This document shows positions 6,967 to 8,147 of a stretch of DNA of 8,147 nt, one piece after another. The translations under genes were made by a program, and so were the position numbers. Below the pieces are notes generated by a model. That model worked only from the letters and a program-made list of their open reading frames with translations, had not been told where the DNA came from and did not search any database. Origin of the DNA: Bacillota bacterium (GTDB lineage Bacteria > Bacillota > DTU025); the NCBI GenBank assembly GCA_012842765.1, contig DUWJ01000287.1:1-8147 (forward strand), given 5' to 3'. The first letter of the stretch is position 1. Each line of letters begins with the position of its first letter.

Positions 6967-7749
6967 ATGGAGAAGAGTATTCTGGTCACTGCTGCAGTGG
7001 CTGCGCTTTTCTCTTTACTCAGTATTCCCGGGTATGCGCAGGATCTCCCGCGAGGCATCGATATTGCCCGGGTGACTGCTGAGAGGAAACCTCATGTTCT
7101 GTTGGTCCATGGCTGGCTGGCTACGTCCCTGGACATGAGCGTGCTCAAATACAAGCTGGAACAGGCCGGGTTTGAATGCGAAACCATCAATTTCTCGTAT
7201 CTTGGGGCGGTGAGCTCCATAGCCGACTACGCCGTGGAGCTGGCGAGAAAGGTGGAAGTCGATTGTGCGGGCAAGGCTGATGTGGCAATCGTGGCTCATA
7301 GCATGGGCGGATTGGTTACCAGATACTACTTGGATAACCTGAGGCAGACGGCCCAGGTGAGTCTGGTCATCACCATCGGAACTCCGCACCATGGGACACT
7401 GAGTGGCAAGATCGCTCCCACCGCAAGTAGATGCGCTAGAGAGATGGCTCCGGGAAGTGAGCTTCTGCGACTCCTCAATGCTCAAGAGGGGGATTGCCCG
7501 GGTGTTGAATTCCATGCGATCTGGACTCCTACGGATGGGGTGGTTATTCCGGCGGAGAATGCTATAATGTGCGGCGCGAAGAACTATCAGGTCACGGGCT
7601 TTGGAATGGCTCATATGACGATGCTTGCGAGCGATACGGTCTTTGAGATTGTCCATGCCATACTGCGGGGGCAGGATGTGGACGTATCCGGTCCTCAGCT
7701 GAGAGATCATACAGAGGCTGAAAAGCCTGTGGTTTTTCCATGGCAGTAG
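6967..7749 (+). CDS. Exported triacylglycerol lipase/esterase, alpha/beta-hydrolase fold
   Basis: This is a 260-residue secreted hydrolase expected to cleave ester bonds, probably of lipids. An N-terminal signal peptide (MEKSILVTAAVAALFSLLSIPGYA) has a basic start, a hydrophobic core and a likely signal peptidase I cut after Ala in GYA-QD. There is no lipobox cysteine. The mature part shows the oxyanion motif VHGW (47-50), the nucleophile elbow AHSMGG with Ser112, then IGTPHHGT (137-144). Asp190 in TPTDGVV and His216 in MAHMTML complete the triad. This resembles small bacterial LipA/EstA-type lipases. Five cysteines (71, 100, 156, 177, 202) could form disulfides outside the cell. The ATG 6967 is chosen because GGAGGG (6953-6958) is eight bases upstream and it begins the signal peptide. 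The longer open frame to 6784 would run through the divergent aminotransferase start and is rejected. The natural substrate is unknown. Confidence 0.85.
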   Translation: MEKSILVTAAVAALFSLLSIPGYAQDLPRGIDIARVTAERKPHVLLVHGWLATSLDMSVLKYKLEQAGFECETINFSYLGAVSSIADYAVELARKVEVDCAGKADVAIVAHSMGGLVTRYYLDNLRQTAQVSLVITIGTPHHGTLSGKIAPTASRCAREMAPGSELLRLLNAQEGDCPGVEFHAIWTPTDGVVIPAENAIMCGAKNYQVTGFGMAHMTMLASDTVFEIVHAILRGQDVDVSGPQLRDHTEAEKPVVFPWQ

Positions 7750-7803
7750 CATGAAATTGTGCCAGACCCTGTGGCGACGTCCAGGCTATTCTCGGTGAGT
7801 GCC

Positions 7804-7833
7804 TTGAAAGATCCTCTGTGTACGTGATATAAT
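7804..7833 (+). promoter_or_regulatory. Sigma-A-type promoter of the tRNA-Lys gene
   Basis: A -35 TTGAAA (7804-7809) is followed by an 18-base spacer and a perfect -10 TATAAT (7828-7833). A TG one base before the -10 (7825-7826) makes it an extended -10 promoter. The predicted start is near 7840, about 16 bases before the mature tRNA end. The 54 bases between the lipase stop and this promoter contain nothing recognisable, including no convincing terminator for the lipase gene. Confidence 0.85.
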
Positions 7834-7855
7834 GGCGAAGCTAAAGATGTTGAGT

Positions 7856-7931
7856 GGGCCACTAGCTCAGGCGGTAGAGCACCGGACTTTTAATCCGGGT
7901 GTCGCGGGTTCGAGTCCCGCGTGGCTCACCA
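7856..7931 (+). tRNA. tRNA-Lys (anticodon UUU)
   Basis: The 76 bases fold into a complete cloverleaf. The 7-bp acceptor stem is GGGCCAC with GTGGCTC, including one G-U pair. The D-arm stem is GCTC/GAGC, the anticodon stem CCGGA/TCCGG has loop CTTTTAA, and the T-arm GCGGG/CCCGC has loop TTCGAGT. The anticodon TTT reads both lysine codons. The discriminator base is A (7928) and CCA is encoded (7929-7931). It is a single tRNA gene with its own promoter. A hairpin and a group II intron lie directly downstream, outside the mature tRNA, which is intact. Confidence 0.97.
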
Positions 7932-7962
7932 TTTTTATACCCTTTTAGCTGGGAAGATGATA

Positions 7963-7993
7963 AGTGCCACTGGGTTTGGTTCCCAGTGGCACT
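7963..7993 (+). terminator. Terminator-type hairpin after tRNA-Lys
   Basis: AGTGCCACTGGG (7963-7974) and CCCAGTGGCACT (7982-7993) form a perfect 12-bp GC-rich stem with a 7-base loop. It lies 31 bases after the tRNA and is well placed as its transcription terminator. Instead of a T-tract it is followed by CCGTT and then the 5' end of a group II intron. Established behaviour of group IIC introns is to insert just downstream of such stems, so the original T-tract may now lie beyond the intron. Confidence 0.8.
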
Positions 7994-7998
7994 CCGTT

Positions 7999-8147
7999 GT
8001 TCGCCCGGCATGTTTGTTGAGCCGATGGACTGAAAGAAGTCCTGTCACCCAACGAGCGGGAAGACAACCCCAAGGCAAGGGCGTCGCCGAAAGCGGCGGG
8101 GTCTGAAGGAAGCTTTAAGGGGGAACACGGAACGTAGCGAAAGCGAA
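7999..8147 (+). mobile_element. Group II intron, 5' part (domain I), IIC-like, cut by window edge
   Basis: This is the start of a self-splicing retroelement. The first 14 bases, GTTCGCCCGGCATG, closely resemble the 5' end of the IIC intron of Oceanobacillus iheyensis as remembered (GUGUGCCCGGCAUG). Further along, GCAAGGGCGTC (8075-8085), GTCTGAAGGAAGC (8101-8113) and GGAACACGGAAC (8122-8133) follow in the same order as conserved domain I segments. Small helices are visible, such as GGAC/GTCC (8027-8030 with 8039-8042) and GCCG/CGGC (8086-8089 with 8094-8097). The open frame across 7921-8106 is not a gene. The reverse transcriptase/maturase ORF, domains II-VI and the 3' splice site would lie to the right. 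The 5' boundary at 7999 is inferred from the alignment and from the hairpin five bases upstream. Confidence 0.87.

Noticed and set aside
7015..7752. Long open frame on the minus strand opposite the lipase
   Set aside because: It mirrors the codons of the well-supported lipase, shows no family motif and has a low-complexity shadow composition.
7921..8106. 61-codon plus-strand open frame after the tRNA
   Set aside because: It starts within the tRNA 3' end and runs through the hairpin and intron domain I; structured RNA explains this stretch better.

Overview
The window looks like chromosomal DNA of a Gram-positive, probably endospore-forming Bacillota (Clostridia-like or a neighbouring deep lineage) of moderately high G+C. 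The reasons are the gene order rpsR - MazG-like - DUF2232 (YybS) - rplI - lonC - dnaB, a spore-type LonC protease, strong GGAGG-type ribosome binding sites, and frequent GTG and TTG starts. No species can be named from the sequence alone.

Bases 1-5666 form one rightward housekeeping cluster: ribosomal protein S18, a small MazG-like protein, a multi-pass DUF2232 membrane protein (4-base overlap with the MazG-like gene), ribosomal protein L9, the AAA+ Lon-family protease LonC, and the replicative helicase DnaB. Four of the six genes start with GTG or TTG. The cluster therefore joins translation, protein quality control and replication. The cyclic-di-AMP phosphodiesterase gene gdpP, which often lies between yybS and rplI in Bacillota, is absent here. 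The start region of rplI is structured: a 7-bp GC hairpin, no well-placed Shine-Dalgarno, and an 8-codon leader ORF that ends on the rplI start codon.

Bases 5674-6891 carry a leftward PLP-dependent class I aminotransferase, convergent with dnaB. A perfect 9-bp inverted repeat spans both stop codons. A 75-bp divergent gap with a palindromic element separates the aminotransferase from a rightward gene for a small exported lipase/esterase (6967-7749) with a clear Ser-Asp-His triad.

Bases 7804-7931 hold a tRNA-Lys(UUU) gene with its own extended -10 promoter and an encoded CCA. It is followed by a perfect 12-bp hairpin and then, five bases later, by the 5' end of a group II intron (domain I). 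The intron resembles the bacterial IIC class, which characteristically inserts just after terminator hairpins. It runs off the right edge, so its reverse transcriptase ORF and 3' end are not visible. This is the only mobile element seen. No CRISPR array, phage gene or convincingly new multi-gene system was found.
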